Source: Providencia sp. R33
GTDB taxonomy: Bacteria; Pseudomonadota; Gammaproteobacteria; Enterobacterales; Enterobacteriaceae
Assembly: GCF_019343475.1 (NCBI RefSeq)
Contig: NZ_CP072453.1
Coordinates: forward strand, 3,348,001-3,412,000
Reading direction: 5' to 3'
DNA: 64,000 nucleotides
Positions 10,201-18,713 of this stretch are shown in pieces. Made by a program: the position numbers and the translations under genes. Under the pieces are notes generated by a model, which saw nothing but the letters and a program-made list of their open reading frames with translations, was not told the origin of the DNA and ran no database searches. Each line of letters starts with the position of its first letter. Within the stretch, counting starts at the first letter, position 1.

Positions 10201-10989
10201 TTGATTGGACAAACTGAGGTGTAATTGGTTGATTTTAACGTCAGTACCGCCCGTTAATTGGAAATTCGAGGCATTGATCCCTTCTACATTTAAATCAACA
10301 GGGAGAATGACTTCTGGCAACTCGGCTAATAATGGTTTTGAAAATAAAGCCTTAAGCTCATCACCAAGGGATTTTTGCTCATTGATTGGTGTCGGGTCTG
10401 GCTGTTTTTCTTCAACAGGCTGTGCTTGTGGGTCTTCAGGCAAGTTTATTGCTAAATCAATAATATCCGTCGGCGTAAGGGTAATCGCTTTCCCTTCCCA
10501 CGTCGCCCCAGTGGTAAATTTTGCTAAATCGATAGCCATGCCATCTACAGTGACATGTGTTTCTATCAATGACAGTTGGCTTAAACGAATCGTTAAAGGC
10601 GCGTTTAGCTCTGTCAGGGGCTCAGAAGGCGGGGTTTCTTCCGATGGCGGAAATTGTGAGGTATCAACGTTAACCGTGACATTTTCCGTGCCTAATGCAT
10701 CAATACACAGTTCACGGCTGGTTAAGCACCCTAATTTCACGGCCAAATGCAGTTTCCCTGCATTCACATCCACACCTGGCATTTGGTATTTCACACCCGT
10801 TAAGGTGAGATCACGAATATCGCCATCAATTCCATCAATGGTTAATTCAGGGACAAAACGTGTTACCGAATTTAAGGCAAAGTGAAAACCTGATTTTGTG
10901 CCAATTACCCAGCTAAGCGCGCCAATCACCAGAACCAGAATCAATAAAATGGCAAGGCTGACCCATTTTAACCACTTCAACCACCTCAT
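7213..10989 (-). CDS. tamB: Translocation and assembly module inner-membrane subunit TamB
   Basis: A 1258-residue AsmA-like protein, anchored by an N-terminal transmembrane segment (about residues 8-28), with a very long periplasmic beta-rich body and a C-terminal DUF490 domain ending in YLEAVSGVNQALDLLYQFEF. With TamA it bridges inner and outer membranes; it is implicated in autotransporter/outer-membrane protein assembly and in phospholipid transport. Its length matches E. coli TamB (1259). Its ATG overlaps the tamA stop by four bases (ATGA), indicating translational coupling. Confidence 0.97.
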   Translation of the reverse strand: MRWLKWLKWVSLAILLILVLVIGALSWVIGTKSGFHFALNSVTRFVPELTIDGIDGDIRDLTLTGVKYQMPGVDVNAGKLHLAVKLGCLTSRELCIDALGTENVTVNVDTSQFPPSEETPPSEPLTELNAPLTIRLSQLSLIETHVTVDGMAIDLAKFTTGATWEGKAITLTPTDIIDLAINLPEDPQAQPVEEKQPDPTPINEQKSLGDELKALFSKPLLAELPEVILPVDLNVEGINASNFQLTGGTDVKINQLHLSLSNQGQQVLVKQLKVDAPQGNVSLSGTATLQDKWPVSLSVIGESRLEDLDGQKVDLSLKGGLIDELKLALNLQGPINATLDAETDLSQADLPILLTLESDKLTWPLVGDAQYQLDGTRLRLNGRPSAYDLSLRSAITGQDLPPSTLMLDAKGNEEQINLTRLRLAALQGNADITGVADWSKAISWNAVLTLSGINTAKQYPEWPAKVDGKIATRGSLYGGSWQLDIPEIMLDGNVKNNLLKARGQAKGNAAGQWDIPHFNLALGKNNVDVKGSLAEKWNLDAKISAPALNGLLPGLGGVIAGDVKLRGNLQTPEALVDLTARGVKWQNDLAIENVAIKGNVATGEQIKGDLSVVLRQLRQGDLVVSNLTLDAKGSEKQHTLKLNMKGEPVSGQLALAGGFDRQTEVWKGTLSNTLFDTVVGEWRLNQAMSLNYANQTQEVTIGSHCWVNPNARLCVPKPIKAGKSGSADIVLERFDLAMIKPFMPKDTRVSGVFSGKANASWKADGSMPQVQVDLRGNDVKATQFVEGTRLPIAFDTLTLSAALKNGKADLNWLFGLANNGQMRGNLQVSDIEKRRLLSGNVEINAITLDLIKPLLGQKEVANGRLNANLRLGGSANNPLLNGNLSLSNLEIKSAMIPFDIKSGHLGVNFNGTSSVMNGQINTPEGYLNIDGDADWRNINAWRAKVMARGNNLRVSMPPMIKIDVQPDIVFDASPSLLTLSGSVTIPWARITVQELPESAVSASSDVVMLDSNLKPIEEKAPSIPIQTNLDIKIGNDVQLDAFGLKARLTGLLKVLQNKQGLSLNGQIDIPAGRFRAYGQDLIVRKGQIQFSGPADQPFLNLEAIRNPENTADDVIAGVKVTGLADKPKVEIFSEPAKTQQEALSYLLRGEGLESGDANGSQMTSMIIGLGVAQSGQLVGKIGETFGVSDLALDTQGVGDGSQVVVSGKITNDLQVKYGVGIFDSLATLTLRYRLMPKLYLEAVSGVNQALDLLYQFEF

Positions 10990-12770
10990 AACTCTGTCCC
11001 CAAACCGATATAAAACTGAATTTTGTCATTATTGGAATCACCAATCGGTGTCGCTAGGTCAAATTTAATCGGCCCAACAGGGGAAACCCAACGCACACCA
11101 ACACCTGCACCCGTTTTGAAGTCACTGGTTTTGATATCATTGACGGCTTCACCGCTATCTACGAAGGTCGCTCCCCACCAGTTTCCGGTGAAATTATATT
11201 GGTATTCGATTGAGCCAACTGCCAGTTTTGAGGCCCCAGTGAGTTTGCCACGGCTATCCTCTGGCGAGATTTTTTGGTAACCATAACCGCGCACACTGCC
11301 ATCGCCCCCTGCGAAGAAACGCAAGTCAGGAGGGACTTTGTCAAAATCGTTGGTTTCAATCCAGCCAACATTACCTCGTACAATGAAACGATGCCCTTCC
11401 CACGGCGTTCGGATCCATACGTTTTTGGCTTGTACAACGGCAAAGTCGATATCAGAACCCCAAATTTTATTTGAGTAATCAATGGAATAACGTTGACTAT
11501 CCCCCCATGTTGGCATCACTCCACCACGTTGGCGAATACGGCTGACATAGGCACCTGGATATAACAACATCGTGGTATTCGTGACGTTAGCTTGGGTAAA
11601 GTTACTCAACATCCAACGCATATTGACGCCATATTGCCAACCCGATGAATATTCCCAGTTACGAGACACATTTAGCGTCGTTGTATTTGCTTGGGTATCA
11701 TTCAAATCGGTACGCTTAAACCCGCCTTGTACCGCATAATATTGCTCAAGGGGATTGGCTTTTAAGGGGATTTTATAACTCGCATCAATCACTTGCTCTG
11801 GCTGAGATAAGCTGATACTGGAGGTTAAGCTTTGGCCTCGTGAATTTACCCACGGTTTGTTCCATGTCGCTTTCACGCGAGGGCCAACATCCGTTGCGTA
11901 GCCGCCACCAAGCTCAATAAAGTTCCTCGCCCGTGGCACCATCACCCCTTCCATTGGTAGCACGTCTGTGCCGTCGCCACGTGCTTTAGCAATATTTGGC
12001 GTCACAATCGCGGAAGTGAACCAACCCGTTTCCGCTAAACGTCGGTTAAATTCAGCAAGTTGCTCTGACGTGTAATATTCCCCTTCTTTAAAGGGGGCAA
12101 GGTTATTAAGATAGTCTGAACGAATTTGCGAACCTTGATAAGAAATAGAGCCAAACCGGTAACGTTCACCACTATTAAAATCAAAATCCCAATAAGCTGC
12201 ATGGTGATCAAGCGAAATTCCTAGCTGGCTCTTTTCCATCACCGCGTCAAAATAGCCTTTACGGATCGCTAAGCTACCAAAGCGGCCTTTAAAATCTTCA
12301 TAGTGACCATCGTTTTGCACGATATCGAGCCTTGGTGTAAATTTCCACACCATCTCTTTAAAATCTGGATCTGTTTTTGCCCCACCTTGAAGTTCGACCT
12401 TCACGCCTTTTAGTAAGATAGGCTCACCTGGGTTCACCTTTGCCGTTAATATCGAGCGTGCGGGCGGTGTTTTTTCTTCATAGCTAAATTCAACAGTCGG
12501 TTCGTAATAACCCAGCGGCTTTAAACCTTCTTGAATTGCTTTCTCGACACGCGCTCTAAAACGGCCATTGGGCACCACTTCGTCTTGGGATATATTAGAA
12601 AGCTGTACTCGAACGTTTTGGTTAAGTTGTCCTTCAAGTCCTTCTATATTAAGACGAAGATTAGCTGCATGCACAACTGGCACAGCCGCAGTTAAGCAGA
12701 GAAAACAGATTAAAGGGTATTTCGACACGCCTGCTCCTAAGGTGGTAGAACGATTGACTAAAGACTTCAT
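10986..12770 (-). CDS. tamA: Translocation and assembly module outer-membrane subunit TamA
   Basis: 594-residue Omp85-family outer-membrane protein. A signal peptide ends near residue 35 (VPVVHAANLRLN), followed by three POTRA domains (about residues 36-275) and a 16-strand barrel carrying the Omp85 loop-6 motif GSVRGYGY. It ends in YIGLGTEL rather than the usual terminal aromatic residue. It inserts outer-membrane proteins together with TamB. First gene of the tamA-tamB-ytfP operon and divergent from msrA, as in E. coli. Confidence 0.97.
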   Translation of the reverse strand: MKSLVNRSTTLGAGVSKYPLICFLCLTAAVPVVHAANLRLNIEGLEGQLNQNVRVQLSNISQDEVVPNGRFRARVEKAIQEGLKPLGYYEPTVEFSYEEKTPPARSILTAKVNPGEPILLKGVKVELQGGAKTDPDFKEMVWKFTPRLDIVQNDGHYEDFKGRFGSLAIRKGYFDAVMEKSQLGISLDHHAAYWDFDFNSGERYRFGSISYQGSQIRSDYLNNLAPFKEGEYYTSEQLAEFNRRLAETGWFTSAIVTPNIAKARGDGTDVLPMEGVMVPRARNFIELGGGYATDVGPRVKATWNKPWVNSRGQSLTSSISLSQPEQVIDASYKIPLKANPLEQYYAVQGGFKRTDLNDTQANTTTLNVSRNWEYSSGWQYGVNMRWMLSNFTQANVTNTTMLLYPGAYVSRIRQRGGVMPTWGDSQRYSIDYSNKIWGSDIDFAVVQAKNVWIRTPWEGHRFIVRGNVGWIETNDFDKVPPDLRFFAGGDGSVRGYGYQKISPEDSRGKLTGASKLAVGSIEYQYNFTGNWWGATFVDSGEAVNDIKTSDFKTGAGVGVRWVSPVGPIKFDLATPIGDSNNDKIQFYIGLGTEL

Positions 12771-12861
12771 ATCAATTTATTTTGAGTAAAATTAACGCGA
12801 GACACAAGTTTTTATCCTAATTTTTAGCTTATTTGTGTGGTCAAGACCAATAGGAATCATT

Positions 12862-13503
12862 ATGGCTTTTAATAAATTTCACTCTGCAAATATTTCACAG
12901 CTTCTGCCTGGCAGAACCAACGCAATTTCTTATTCACCATATCACGCTGTTAGCCATCATTCGATTGAGATTATTCCTAAGAATATGGAAAGTGCTTATT
13001 TTGCAATGGGTTGTTTCTGGGGGGTTGAGCGATTATTTTGGCAGCAACCAGGAGTTCACACAACTTCTGCGGGTTATTGCGGTGGTGTAACACCTAACCC
13101 AACCTATGAAGAAGTTTGTTCAGGGCGAACAGGCCACGCAGAAGCCGTACGCGTTGTCTTTGACCCACAAGTTATCAGTTACGCTCAACTATTAACGCTA
13201 TTTTGGGAAAACCACGACCCTGCCCAAGGCATGCGTCAGGGTGGCGATATCGGTAGTCAGTACCGTTCTGGCATTTATACATTAACGGAAGAACAAGACC
13301 AACAAGCAATGAAAACGTTGCAGGCCTACCAAGAAGCCATGAAGGCACAAAGCGATGTTCGTCCAATCACCACCGAAATCACGCCATTGGAAACCTTTTA
13401 TTTTGCGGAGGATTACCACCAGCAATACCTGTATAAAAATCCAAATGGCTACTGCGGCTTAGGCGGTATTGGTGTTTGCATGCCACCGTCTTTAACTATT
13501 TAG
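12862..13503 (+). CDS. msrA: Peptide methionine-(S)-sulfoxide reductase MsrA
   Basis: Repairs methionine-S-sulfoxide in oxidised proteins. 213 residues (E. coli 212). The catalytic cysteine is Cys51 in GCFWGVE, and resolving cysteines are in GYCGLGGIGVC near the C-terminus. The frame opens 27 bases upstream, but the ATG at 12862 gives the family length. It is divergent from tamA. Downstream are two ERIC-like repeats rather than an obvious T-run terminator. Confidence 0.97.
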   Translation: MAFNKFHSANISQLLPGRTNAISYSPYHAVSHHSIEIIPKNMESAYFAMGCFWGVERLFWQQPGVHTTSAGYCGGVTPNPTYEEVCSGRTGHAEAVRVVFDPQVISYAQLLTLFWENHDPAQGMRQGGDIGSQYRSGIYTLTEEQDQQAMKTLQAYQEAMKAQSDVRPITTEITPLETFYFAEDYHQQYLYKNPNGYCGLGGIGVCMPPSLTI

Positions 13504-13550
13504 CACATAACTGATTCATCTTTTATTTATTCTTTAATTAATATTTCAGC

Positions 13551-13669
13551 AATAAATATATTCAAAATTATTTGTGCTGTAACGAAGATATATCGGGAAG
13601 CATACATAAGTATGTGACCCGAGTAGCTGAGTGAAGCCAACACCCCTATAGCGCGAAGAATGAAGTATA
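13551..13669. repeat. ERIC-like intergenic repeat, copy A
   Basis: The core GAAGCATACATAAGTATGTG matches the conserved ERIC (intergenic repeat unit) centre GGAGCTTACATAAGTAAGTG. It is flanked by arms ending in GTGAAGCCAACACCCCTA and GCGCGAAGAATGAAG. Compared with copy B, about 12 bases (AGGTGGGCGGCA) are missing from the left arm. It lies in the 433-bp msrA-ytfL gap, which otherwise holds nothing recognisable. Short ORFs predicted here are artefacts of the repeat. Confidence 0.75.
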
Positions 13670-13775
13670 TAAATATTCAAAATTATTCGTGCTGTAGGTG
13701 GGCGGCAAACGAAGATATCTCGGGGAGCATACACAATGAAGCCAACACCCCTACAGCGCGAAGAATGAAGAATAT
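13670..13775. repeat. ERIC-like intergenic repeat, copy B (internally deleted)
   Basis: A second unit in direct orientation immediately after copy A. It begins AAATATTCAAAATTATTCGT and has the full left arm (AGGTGGGCGGCAAACGAAG). After CGGGGAGCATACAC it jumps directly to AATGAAGCCAACACCCCTA, so the central arm containing AAGTATGTGACCCG is missing. The two neighbouring copies thus carry different deletions. Confidence 0.7.
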
Positions 13776-13936
13776 TGACGAATATCTCGCCACCCATCTA
13801 TACTAACGACACATATCAACAATTTGCGCATGTTGCGCTCCATATATTTGCTTACTCAATATATTTAATATTCGAGACTATGCCTTTAAAGATTTTTGAA
13901 TTTTATAAATTCACCCTTTGAAAGGCTGGATAACTT

Positions 13937-15304
13937 ATGCTCAACAGTTTACTGATCGTCCTTTTATTATGTGCTATTAGTGCATTTTTCTCTTTGTCAG
14001 AAATTTCACTGGCAGCTTCCCGCCGCATAAAACTCAAGCTAATGGCCGATGAAGGCAACATTAACGCGGCTCGTGTTCTGAAATTACAAGAAATGCCCGG
14101 TATGTTTTTTACCGTGGTACAAATTGGTTTAAATGCCGTTGCCATCCTTGCGGGTATTGTCGGCGAGTCTGCTTTTTCCCCGGCTTTATATGATGTTTTC
14201 ATTCAGTTTTTATCTCCTGAATGGGCGCAAAAAATCGCGTTTGTTCTCTCTTTTACCATCGTAACGAGCTTATTTATTTTAGTGGCTGACTTAACGCCAA
14301 AACGTGTTGGTATGGTGAAGCCTGAGGCTATTGCTATTCGCATCGTCAACCCAATGCGTTTTTGTTTAGTGGTATTAAGCCCTCTTGTTTGGTTCTTTAA
14401 TGGCCTTGCCAACCTATTTTTTAAACTATTCAAATTACCTGTATCTCGTAATGAAGATATCACTTCTGATGATATTTTTGCGGTGGTAGAAGCGGGGGCC
14501 GTTGCAGGTGTTTTACGCAAACAAGAACATGAATTAATTGAAAATGTATTCGAATTAGAGTCACGTACTGTGCCTTCTGCAATGACACCGCGTGAAAGCA
14601 TTATTTATTTTGATAAAACCGAATCAGAAGAAAGTATTAAACATAAAATTTCCACCCAACCTCACTCGAAGTTCCTCGTTTGTGAAGGGGATATTGACCA
14701 TGTTATTGGTTATGTCGATTCCAAAGAATTACTGAATCGCGTACTGAATGGACAAAGCTTAAGCTTAAATGACGGCGTGCATATCCGTAGCACTCTAATG
14801 GTACCCGATACGCTTTCGTTATCGGATACTCTAGAAGCCTTTAAACATAATGGCGTTGATTTTGCCGTGATCCTCAACGAGTATGGCTTAGTGATGGGAA
14901 TTATTACTATCAATGATGTCATGATTACGTTAATGGGGGATTTAGTCGGTGCAGGGCAAGAAGAACAAATTGTCGTACGTGATGAGAACTCTTGGTTAGT
15001 TGAAGGCGGCACACCGATTGAAGATGTACAACGTATTTTAGATATCGATGAATTCCCAGATTTTAGCAATTATGAAACGATTGCAGGCTTTATGATGTAT
15101 CGACTCAGAAGGATGCCAAAACGTACAGATTTTGTTAAATATGCGGGCTATAAGTTTGAAGTGGTGGATATCGACAACTATAAAATTGACCAGTTGCTTG
15201 TTACACGGATTACTGCTGCACCTTCACCAGTTGTTGTACAGCCAGGTAAAAACACCGTTGAAACGGCTGACGCAAAACAGCAAACAAAAGATACTGAACA
15301 TTAG
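13937..15304 (+). CDS. ytfL: CNNM/CBS/CorC-domain inner-membrane protein, putative polyamine exporter
   Basis: 455 residues. An N-terminal DUF21/CNNM membrane domain with about three to four helices (residues 1-150) is followed by paired CBS domains (about 205-330) and a C-terminal CorC/HlyC domain with GLVMGIITINDVMITLMGDLVGA and DEFPDFSNYETIAGFM. The family member YtfL has been reported to export putrescine and cadaverine in Salmonella (PaeA); assigning that here rests on orthology. It sits between msrA and ytfK, matching the E. coli neighbourhood. Confidence 0.93.
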   Translation: MLNSLLIVLLLCAISAFFSLSEISLAASRRIKLKLMADEGNINAARVLKLQEMPGMFFTVVQIGLNAVAILAGIVGESAFSPALYDVFIQFLSPEWAQKIAFVLSFTIVTSLFILVADLTPKRVGMVKPEAIAIRIVNPMRFCLVVLSPLVWFFNGLANLFFKLFKLPVSRNEDITSDDIFAVVEAGAVAGVLRKQEHELIENVFELESRTVPSAMTPRESIIYFDKTESEESIKHKISTQPHSKFLVCEGDIDHVIGYVDSKELLNRVLNGQSLSLNDGVHIRSTLMVPDTLSLSDTLEAFKHNGVDFAVILNEYGLVMGIITINDVMITLMGDLVGAGQEEQIVVRDENSWLVEGGTPIEDVQRILDIDEFPDFSNYETIAGFMMYRLRRMPKRTDFVKYAGYKFEVVDIDNYKIDQLLVTRITAAPSPVVVQPGKNTVETADAKQQTKDTEH

Positions 15305-15333
15305 TGCTTGCTAGCGAAGCCGTTTCTTTCAAT

Positions 15334-15352
15334 GCGCCACCTTGTGTGGCGC
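15334..15352 (+). terminator. Hairpin after ytfL
   Basis: GCGCCAC / GTGGCGC stem with a 5-base loop, 30 bases after the ytfL stop. The T-run is poor (GTTACTCA), so termination may be incomplete. Confidence 0.45.
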
Positions 15353-15381
15353 GTTACTCATCAAAACCAATTTTGATTAAC

Positions 15382-15588
15382 CTACCCTAATTCAGCCTGT
15401 AATAATAAAACTTGTTTGTTCACCTCGCTCATCACACTGTAATGGCGTTTATCACTGACTTTTGGTGGTAAAATCTTCCCATAATTAAACTCAAATGCTC
15501 CAAAATCCTTTATATAGAGCCGACCACTGAAAAGTGTTTTAACATAAAGAGCAATTTTAGATGGGTTATAACGGTTAAAAATTTTCAT
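15382..15588 (-). CDS. ytfK: YtfK (DUF1107), modulator of the stringent response
   Basis: A 68-residue basic protein that aligns over its whole length with E. coli YtfK (MKIF-RYNP, GRLYIKDFGAFEFNYGKILPPKV, SVMSEVN). In E. coli YtfK activates ppGpp accumulation through SpoT during phosphate and fatty-acid starvation. The ATG is preceded by a very strong GGGGAGG. It is divergent from ytfJ, and the intervening 296 bases contain a PhoB-type box, which fits a phosphate-starvation role. Confidence 0.92.
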   Translation of the reverse strand: MKIFNRYNPSKIALYVKTLFSGRLYIKDFGAFEFNYGKILPPKVSDKRHYSVMSEVNKQVLLLQAELG

Positions 15589-15719
15589 TAGAACTTATCC
15601 TCCCCTTTGTTCTTACGTACGGCACCTCATAATGCATACCGTACAATAATCATAGACCAGAAATTTCGACTTTGGTTCTAAAATTGCAGTTTTATTCAAT
15701 TTGCTGACATAACATGACA

Positions 15720-15764
15720 CTGTCAAATAACTGTTAAATTACTGCTAAACAGTGTATTTATTCT
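15720..15764 (+). promoter_or_regulatory. Candidate PhoB box (three 11-bp repeats) with -10
   Basis: Three direct heptamers CTGTCAA, CTGTTAA and CTGCTAA begin at 15720, 15731 and 15742, exactly 11 bp apart with AT-rich spacers. This is the architecture of the pho box (CTGTCAT-N4-CTGTCAT). Ten bases after the third repeat is TATTCT (15759-15764), the usual pho-promoter spacing to the -10. Orientation favours ytfJ; ytfK, read the other way, could share the site. Confidence 0.6.
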
Positions 15765-15884
15765 GAATTTTAAAAAAATGTTAAATTCCCTATTGAAACT
15801 CATCCGATGAGCTATGCTATAAATACACGGAGAAACAAATAATCTTCGGGCTCATATATTCACATTACAATTCAAGGGGCTTTT

Positions 15885-16442
15885 ATGTTTAGAAACGTCT
15901 TCATCTCCATTTGCTTATTCAGCTTATCCGCGGTTGCAACAGCGGCTAATATTCAGATAAATCAACCTGTTCCTGCCGTTTCTGTTACCGATAAAGGCGA
16001 GTTAATTCTCAATAACGACAATAAACTTGATTACAAACCATGGAAAAGCCAGCAATTAGTCGGGAAAGTACGCACTATCCAACACATTGCGGGGCGTTCA
16101 TCCGCAAAAGAACTCAATGCACCGCTCATAGAAGCCATTAAAAACGCTAGATTCCCGCATGATACCTATCAAACCACCACAATTATTAATACGGATGATG
16201 CAATTTTTGGGACAGGGGTTTTTGTTAAAAACAGCGTTGAGGACAGCAAAAAAGAGTTTCCTTACTCACAGTTTATTGTCGATAGTGATGGCGTAGTGAA
16301 AGCCGCGTGGGGGTTAAAACCTGAAAGCTCTGCGATTATCGTACTGGATAACCAAGGAAAAGTGCTATTTTTCAAAGATGGCGAGCTAAATTCACAAGAA
16401 ATTGAAAAAGTCATTGGCTCGCTCATTTCCGCTTTAAAATAG
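15885..16442 (+). CDS. ytfJ: YtfJ family periplasmic protein
   Basis: 185 residues with a cleavable signal peptide (SLSAVATAA, cut near residue 21). The mature part has a thioredoxin-like fold (QPVPAVSVTDKGELIL, QFIVDSDGVVKAAWGLK). No CXXC motif is present, so a thiol redox role is unlikely. The biological role is unknown. It is divergent from ytfK as in E. coli and preceded by the candidate PhoB box with its -10. Confidence 0.9.
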   Translation: MFRNVFISICLFSLSAVATAANIQINQPVPAVSVTDKGELILNNDNKLDYKPWKSQQLVGKVRTIQHIAGRSSAKELNAPLIEAIKNARFPHDTYQTTTIINTDDAIFGTGVFVKNSVEDSKKEFPYSQFIVDSDGVVKAAWGLKPESSAIIVLDNQGKVLFFKDGELNSQEIEKVIGSLISALK

Positions 16443-16452
16443 TGACGTCATC

Positions 16453-16488
16453 AATCCCTTCATTCAATTAACAGTAAATGAAGGGATT
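16453..16488 (+). terminator. ytfJ terminator
   Basis: Long stem AATCCCTTCATT / AATGAAGGGATT just after ytfJ. The following sequence (AACTTATC) is only weakly T-rich. Confidence 0.6.
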
Positions 16489-16599
16489 AACTTATCGCGG
16501 TATTTTTCAAAAATAGTGAGTTATTCTAAAATTCCCTTATAGTCAATATGCATAATTATCTTCATTTTTCTAATAATCAATCACTGTCACTAAGGGTAT

Positions 16600-17952
16600 T
16601 TAATGTAGCCAAATAATGTTGACGCAAAAGCCACCTTCATCGCCATGCGTAAAAACCACTTGCAGGTTATGTAATTGCGCAATACGTTTAACAATAGACA
16701 ACCCCAAACCGCTACCTGTTTTTTCTTGTCCTGGCGGTCGATAAAAACGCTCACCTAGACGCTGTAATACCTCAGGACTTACTCCTTCGCCATTATCTTG
16801 GATTTCAAGGTGTTCCGCATACAATGTAATTTTTACTTCCCCCTTTTCTTTACCATAGCGAATGGCATTGTGAAGTAAATTGCGCAATAACACGCTAAGT
16901 AACAGTGCTTGTCCTTGAAAAGGTTTTGGTGTTGAAACAACTGTTTGAATAATCGTTGTTTGTTGGCTTATCGCCTCCGGCTCAATCTCTTTCACAGCCG
17001 CATTAATTAATGCTTCCCACGTGAGTTCGCTGGTATCTTCCAACTGAGCTGAAGACTCTAACCGTGATAATGTCAGTAATTGGTCAACAAGTCGGGTTGC
17101 TCTATCAATACCTTCCGTTAAATTTGCGACTGCATGGCGACGAATTTCACGGTCATCTCCTGCAATTTGAACGACTTCCGCCTGCACTTTTAATGCCGCA
17201 AGGGGGCTACGTAACTCATGGGCAGCATCAGACGTAAATTGCCTTTCACGCACAAACATTTGGTTAATGCGACCAAATAGCCCATTAACAGAGTCGATAA
17301 TAGGCCTCGCTTCACTGGGGATCCGTGTCACTCGTATTGGTGTTAGCTCATTGGGCTTTCGACGATACAGCTGGTTTGCAACATCTTTAAGGGGGCGTAA
17401 TGCACGAGTCAATAACCATAAAAATATCAATAGCATCACAGGTAAAGCCACCAGCCATGGCATAAATTGCGCAACCATAATATCTGTCGCCATTTCTTGG
17501 CGATATTCCCACTCCTGCCCTACTGCAATCACATATTGACCATCCTGAGACTTTAGCCATACAAACCGCCAAGGATCATCACTCCCTTTCATCGCACCAT
17601 CCGTAAAACCTTCTCGCGTAAAATTAAAACCAATATCACGGCCATTATCACCATCATTGAGCATCATTTCCCCTTCTAGGGTAAATACAGCAAATGCGAG
17701 TGCATCATCGTCTTGATGGCCACGGTTCTTACGCAATAATTTTTTTGTTTTTGTCAGTGAGGGCTTTGTTAACTCAAGATCTGAAGGCAATACCGATAGC
17801 CGCTTAGCAAAAGCCATCTGCTGCGTATCAAATAACTCATTGATAGTATTATAGGTTTGGTACCATGCTAATGAGCTGGCAATTCCCCACGTCAGTAACG
17901 CAAGAAATAATAATGTTAAGGTGAGCTTTAGCCGCAAACTAAACGTTTTCAT
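16600..17952 (-). CDS. qseC: Sensor histidine kinase QseC
   Basis: Inner-membrane sensor kinase of the QseBC two-component system, described as responding to autoinducer-3/epinephrine and linked to motility and virulence. 450 residues: TM1 at about 10-30, a periplasmic sensor region ending GQEWEYRQEM, TM2 at about 165-185, a HAMP segment, H-box HELRSPLAALKVQAEV, N-box NAIRYG, then DNGEGV and GSGLGLSIV. It overlaps qseB by four bases (ATGA). The best alternatives would be PmrB-like kinases, but the sensor region and neighbours fit QseC. Confidence 0.93.
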   Translation of the reverse strand: MKTFSLRLKLTLTLLFLALLTWGIASSLAWYQTYNTINELFDTQQMAFAKRLSVLPSDLELTKPSLTKTKKLLRKNRGHQDDDALAFAVFTLEGEMMLNDGDNGRDIGFNFTREGFTDGAMKGSDDPWRFVWLKSQDGQYVIAVGQEWEYRQEMATDIMVAQFMPWLVALPVMLLIFLWLLTRALRPLKDVANQLYRRKPNELTPIRVTRIPSEARPIIDSVNGLFGRINQMFVRERQFTSDAAHELRSPLAALKVQAEVVQIAGDDREIRRHAVANLTEGIDRATRLVDQLLTLSRLESSAQLEDTSELTWEALINAAVKEIEPEAISQQTTIIQTVVSTPKPFQGQALLLSVLLRNLLHNAIRYGKEKGEVKITLYAEHLEIQDNGEGVSPEVLQRLGERFYRPPGQEKTGSGLGLSIVKRIAQLHNLQVVFTHGDEGGFCVNIIWLH

Positions 17953-18614
17953 TGTTCATTATCACCTAATCGATAACCTACACCGTGGATTGTTCGAATA
18001 AATTTATTCCCCAATTTTCGCCTTAAATGGTGAATATGGACTTCAACAGAGTTACTTGAGACTTCTTCATCCCAGTTATAAAGCTTTTCTTCAATCAGCG
18101 CGCGGGATAATACTTTGTTTGGGTTATGCAAAAATAGGGAAAGCAACGCTAATTCTTTACCTTTGAGTTGAACAGGTTCGCCGTGTACCGTCACTGTCAT
18201 GGCCACAGGATCCATTTCAACCTCACCATGACTGAGTTTGGGAGTGAGCTGCCCACTTCTACGGCGGATCAACGCATGCAAACGAGCCATCACTTCCATC
18301 AATGCAAAAGGTTTACACAAGTAGTCATCAGCGCCTTGTTGTAAACCTTGAACTCGCTGGTCAAGGGCATCCCGCGCCGTCAAAATTAACACGGGTTCAT
18401 CCCGCCCTTCAGTGCGCCAGTGCTTTAAAATATCCATACCATCAATATTTGGCAGGGATAAATCCAGAACGACTGCATCATAGGGCGCATCAAATAGTGC
18501 TCGCTGCCCCTGTTTACCATCCATAAACCAGTCAACAGTAAACCCAAGCTGCGTTAAACCCACTTTTAATCCGTCACCAATCAGTCTGTCATCTTCAATT
18601 AATAAAATACGCAT
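17949..18614 (-). CDS. qseB: Response regulator QseB
   Basis: 221-residue OmpR-family regulator. The receiver domain has acidic residues EDD at 7-9, phosphoacceptor Asp51 in VVLDLSLP and the conserved lysine in CKPF. The C-terminal winged helix ends IRTIHGVGYRLG. It is phosphorylated by QseC and close to PmrA in sequence. It is divergent from ygiW across a 177-bp region with a TTAAG direct repeat, a probable QseB site. Confidence 0.93.
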   Translation of the reverse strand: MRILLIEDDRLIGDGLKVGLTQLGFTVDWFMDGKQGQRALFDAPYDAVVLDLSLPNIDGMDILKHWRTEGRDEPVLILTARDALDQRVQGLQQGADDYLCKPFALMEVMARLHALIRRRSGQLTPKLSHGEVEMDPVAMTVTVHGEPVQLKGKELALLSLFLHNPNKVLSRALIEEKLYNWDEEVSSNSVEVHIHHLRRKLGNKFIRTIHGVGYRLGDNEQ

Positions 18615-18713
18615 AACCCCCCCATATCGGAATATTATTATATTTATCTTATACTCAATAAGATGACTAGCTATTATTAAGCAAATTAAAAATATAATGC
18701 ATTATGCTAATTC

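Noticed and set aside
10205..10885. 226-codon plus-strand ORF inside tamB
   Set aside because: Antisense shadow of tamB; low-complexity Ser-rich translation with no family features.
13546..13797. 83-codon minus-strand ORF with repeated HSSRxRGVGF segments
   Set aside because: It lies wholly within the two ERIC-like repeats and has no homology or start signal.
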